Positions 22,467 through 24,465 of a stretch of 24,465 nt of DNA are shown here, piece after piece; positions within the stretch are counted from its first letter, which is position 1, and the number at the start of each line of letters is the position of its first letter. Location of the stretch: contig NZ_JBNNUK010000030.1 in the NCBI RefSeq assembly GCF_050279675.1, positions 1 through 24,465 on the forward strand, read 5' to 3'. This DNA comes from Viridibacillus sp050279675 (GTDB lineage: Bacteria; Bacillota; Bacilli; Bacillales_A; Planococcaceae). A program made the translations under genes and the position numbers. The notes under the pieces were generated by a model that saw only the letters and a program-made list of their open reading frames with translations, searched no databases and was not told the DNA's origin.

Positions 22467-22946
22467 CTACTGTAATACTTGATCATTGTTTGGATTGGCG
22501 TACATCTTTTCAGAGTTTGGCCGAACCTTTTCCACGATTGCCGGAGCATCTTTTCCTAAGTTAGGAAATTTCTTATTTAAATATTCATATAAAGCTATTT
22601 TTTCGTTATTAGATGGAACCTTAGGTACTAGAGGCAATTCAAATGGTGATTTGTTATCTGCCAATTCTTGAGGTCTATTATTAATATACTGAAATGCACT
22701 TTGTAGCACCTTACTTTGCCTCTCATCAGTCAACTCATATACACCTTCTGAGTCAAGAGTAATCCGGTCAAATTCAAGCATTACTAGTTTATCTGGTCTT
22801 CTATTTTTTGTTTTGTAATACAACATGACCTTTAAAACATCTTGCTCTGAAAGCTCTTTTATTTCTTTAAATTTCCCATTTTTAGGATTAGGAACTTTAT
22901 AAATTTTATTTTCTGTAGAAATATATAACCATTTTACACCACTCAT
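22467..22946 (-). CDS. Hypothetical protein, 159 residues
   Basis: This soluble protein with no signal peptide starts MSGVKWLYISTENKIYKVPN. It is rich in Lys, Pro and Asn, and its tail (EKMYANPNNDQVLQ) looks disordered. The ATG at 22946 is chosen because GGGGGG lies seven bases upstream. I do not recognise the family. The stretch from 22947 to 23189 upstream holds no gene I can support. Confidence 0.55.
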   Translation of the reverse strand: MSGVKWLYISTENKIYKVPNPKNGKFKEIKELSEQDVLKVMLYYKTKNRRPDKLVMLEFDRITLDSEGVYELTDERQSKVLQSAFQYINNRPQELADNKSPFELPLVPKVPSNNEKIALYEYLNKKFPNLGKDAPAIVEKVRPNSEKMYANPNNDQVLQ

Positions 22947-23189
22947 ATTCAATCCCCCCAATACATTTAGAACATTCGTTCTTCCAAGAGTTATGAGCGA
23001 ACAATTGTTAAAAGTTCAAATTATAAATAGCTCTATTTATCTTTTAACTATACAAAACTATGAAATAAGTTTTGATTAAAAGTATCCTGCGAACATTTAT
23101 ATTATATACAGAAGAAACCTCACACATTGACATACACTTTAGTTAAAAAAACTAAAATTTAGCCTTCGCAAAATCAATGTTTTTGGAAA

Positions 23190-23222
23190 AAAATCCACGA
23201 GGATTATTACCTCATGGATTTT
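23190..23222 (-). terminator. Strong terminator after a dead siderophore-binding-protein gene
   Basis: AAAATCCA and GAGG pair with CCTC and TGGATTTT around ATTATTA with one internal mismatch, and on the minus strand a run of seven or more T follows. It lies about 20 bases after the remnant at 23242 and was probably its terminator. Confidence 0.7.
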
Positions 23223-23241
23223 CTACTTACGTGAAGTTGAA

Positions 23242-23439
23242 TCAATTAAACTCTTCTAATTTATTTGCGATTTTCATTTTCTAAGATTGGGTACCACCAC
23301 CTGCTTGATACCAAGTATCTGGATCTAAGAAATAGATTTTTCCATTATTATTCTTAACGACATCATTTTCAATAAGTGTCTTTATAACGGTTTCAGTATC
23401 AAAGGCTATGTTATTTGAATGCTTTACGAAGAAGTATAG
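23242..23439 (-). pseudogene. C-terminal remnant of a second YclQ/FatB-type siderophore-binding protein
   Basis: About 65 codons remain on the minus strand: TETVIKTLIENDVVK, then GKIYFLDPDTWYQAGGGTQS, then an in-frame TAG at 23281-23283, then KMKIANKLEEFN and a TGA. The L-D-x-x-x-W-Y-x-x-G-G-G pattern is the C-terminal hallmark of YclQ-like iron-siderophore-binding proteins, which end with a helix of the kind seen after the TAG. Upstream the frame is closed by a TGA and the rest of the gene is gone. The retained terminator at 23190 fits a real former gene end. Confidence 0.6.
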
Positions 23440-23520
23440 TCATATCTTCTGTGAAAATCCTGTGAATAGTGCTTTTGAGAATATAATGAAGAAGAATGAG
23501 AAAAAAACTGAAATTATAAG

Positions 23521-23964
23521 TCTGATATAGTTTCAATTGGAGGAGATTCAGTAGTTGTTACTCCTGGTGATGGTAATAATTCTGAAACACCAGAAGTTCC
23601 ATCAGAACCTGAAACACCAGTGATTCCAGAGAATCCAGAAACACCTAAGGTTACTGTGCAGAATTTCACAGAGGTTGGCAAAGATAGTTTATTCTTTAAC
23701 ATCCAAGGTAAGTTAGGAGCGGATAAAACTGGGATATCCTAAAATATATTATTTTTAACAGAATTTTTAAATATTGAAACTAGTACAAGTATCTCATTTA
23801 CTACAGATAATACTTCAACTTTAACATTAGTGCTTAATTCAGACTTCTCAAAATATATACTGGTAGATGGAGTTAAATACCAGGCAGCTAAAGGTTTAAT
23901 TACTGTAGTATTATAGGCTGGAGTTTATACTATTACAAAAGGTGATACTGCTAAGTGGAGTTAG
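23521..23964 (+). pseudogene. C-terminal remnant of a secreted, polysaccharide-lyase-like surface protein
   Basis: One plus-strand frame reads SDIVSIGGDSVVVTPGDGNN, a Pro-Glu-Thr linker (SETPEVPSEPETPVIPENPE), then FTEVGKDSLFFNIQGKLG. After a TAA (23740-23742) it continues TSTSISFTTDNTSTLTLVLN, FSKYILVDGVKYQAAKGLI, and after a TAG (23914-23916) AGVYTITKGDTAK. The last parts match a beta-sandwich module found at the end of secreted pectate lyases and related proteins, where the ending is AG-hTITKGD-NL. The 3' end is cut by the IS3 element a few bases later. There is no frameshift, only in-frame stops. Confidence 0.55.
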
Positions 23965-24029
23965 TATAGATGTATGGACACATTGAAGTTAAGTCCTTAT
24001 CCTAGAAATTAAGAGAGGACGTGTCCGTT

Positions 24030-24290
24030 ATGAAACAAAAACGTTACAACCAAGAATTCAAAGAAACAATCGTAGAACTTTATCGTACTGGTACACCCGT
24101 CAATCAACTTGCCAGCGAATATGGTGTGACTGAAGTAACTATCTATAAATGGATTAAATTACATTCCCCAATTGAAGGTGAAGAATTACTTACACCAGCT
24201 GATATATCTGCCAAACAGAAAGAAAACTTACGCTTAAAACAAGAGGTGGAAATTTTAAAAAAGGCTATGACCATATTCGCGAAAAAGTGA
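24030..24290 (+). CDS. IS3 family transposase OrfA
   Basis: This 86-residue protein has an N-terminal helix-turn-helix (RYNQEFKETIVELYRTG, then LASEYGVTEVTIYKWIK) that recognises the IS ends. A C-terminal leucine-zipper-like stretch (LRLKQEVEILKKAMTIFAKK) serves for dimerisation. The ATG at 24030 has GAGAGG about ten bases upstream. The A AAA AAG slippery heptamer near its end allows -1 frameshifting into orfB. Confidence 0.88.
   Translation: MKQKRYNQEFKETIVELYRTGTPVNQLASEYGVTEVTIYKWIKLHSPIEGEELLTPADISAKQKENLRLKQEVEILKKAMTIFAKK
24257..24263 (+). promoter_or_regulatory. Programmed -1 ribosomal frameshift site of the IS3 element
   Basis: A AAA AAG is in the zero frame of orfA as TTA-AAA-AAG. 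Slipping back by one base leads into the open frame GYDHIREKVTDQEIIEHINE of orfB. This is the usual way IS3 elements make the OrfAB transposase. Confidence 0.75.
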
Positions 24291-24465
24291 CGGATCAAGA
24301 AATTATCGAACATATTAATGAAGAGAAGGCACACTATCCTGTTCAATTGATGTGTCGCGTTTTAAAGTTGCCTAAAAGTACGTATTACCAGGCTGCTCAT
24401 AAAAAACCTTCGGTATATCATCTGGAAAATCAACTCATTACAGAACGTATTCGTGAAATACATCA
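24263..24465 (+). CDS. IS3 family transposase OrfB, N-terminal part (runs off right edge)
   Basis: The -1 frame relative to orfA reads GYDHIREKVTDQEIIEHINE, then EKAHYPVQLMCRVLKLPKST, YYQ and ITERIREIH, the HTH_21-type start typical of IS3 OrfB. The DDE catalytic domain lies beyond the window. If OrfB is made alone, a GTG at 24287 could start it. Confidence 0.85.

Larger units (their letters stand above)
23971..24465 (+). mobile_element. IS3 family insertion sequence, left end, cut by the window edge
   Basis: The element appears to begin with TGTATGGACACATTGAAG near 23971, directly after the lyase-like remnant loses its module. GGACAC (23976-23981) and GTGTCC (24021-24026) form an inverted repeat in the leader. 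Two overlapping reading frames, orfA and the start of orfB, follow in the layout usual for IS3. The right end is outside the window. Confidence 0.8.

Noticed and set aside
22486..22671. Plus-strand frame inside the gene at 22467
   Set aside because: It is a shadow of the minus-strand gene, which has a clear ribosome binding site.
23514..23702. Minus-strand frame over the lyase-like remnant
   Set aside because: It is the complement of a Pro-Glu-Thr linker that makes sense only on the plus strand.

Overview
The window is AT-rich, low-GC Gram-positive DNA. It has strong AGGAGG-type ribosome binding sites, GTG and TTG starts, a YtrA-type GntR/ABC operon, a DUF6440 gene, a YclNOPQ/FatBCDE-like siderophore importer and IS110 and IS3 family elements. 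This fits the Bacillaceae (a Lysinibacillus- or Bacillus-like genome), but the species cannot be fixed from the sequence alone. Most of the window is accessory DNA, with two insertion sequences at the edges and many decayed genes in between.

Layout. Positions 1-209 hold the transposase start and upstream end of an IS110 family element. From about 210 to 4845, all genes lie on the minus strand: a Lon-like membrane protease broken by one TGA, a GNAT acetyltransferase, an alpha/beta hydrolase, a small membrane protein, a NUDIX hydrolase and two unknown small proteins. These are separated by copies of a roughly 90-bp structured repeat. Positions 4926-7424 carry a plus-strand operon (small membrane protein, GntR regulator, ABC ATPase, ABC permease) with its own promoter and terminator. 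Positions 7506-8020 hold a DUF6440 gene between two more repeats. Next come an anti-sigma/ECF sigma pair (8494-10005), a gap with small ORFs and terminators, a serine beta-lactamase-like hydrolase with its probable MarR regulator (10568-12254), an unknown gene, a pyrimidine-dimer glycosylase-like gene and a membrane diguanylate cyclase (13858-15042).

Positions 15129-17075 are a graveyard: a frameshifted gene, another repeat copy, a gene with three in-frame stops, an orphan Fur-type operator and a tyrosine recombinase remnant. Positions 17231-21105 are an intact iron-siderophore ABC importer (lipoprotein, two permeases, ATPase) with a Fur box. An orphan OmpR-type regulator with a degenerate acidic pocket and an unknown gene follow. 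The right end holds a remnant of a second siderophore-binding protein, a remnant of a polysaccharide-lyase-like surface protein and an IS3 family element that runs off the window.

The most striking structure is the dispersed repeat. Seven near-full copies and three partial ones occur here, all in the same orientation and, with one looser case, each just 3' of a minus-strand gene. The unit has a 10-7-10 palindrome whose arms end in AAC and GTT, a terminator-like hairpin with a T-run on the minus strand, and a second half-palindrome. Between 1240 and 4845 the DNA therefore reads as a series of one-gene-plus-one-repeat modules. This recalls integron cassettes, but there is no integron integrase and the core motif does not fit exactly. 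The IS110 element appears to sit inside one copy of the palindrome.
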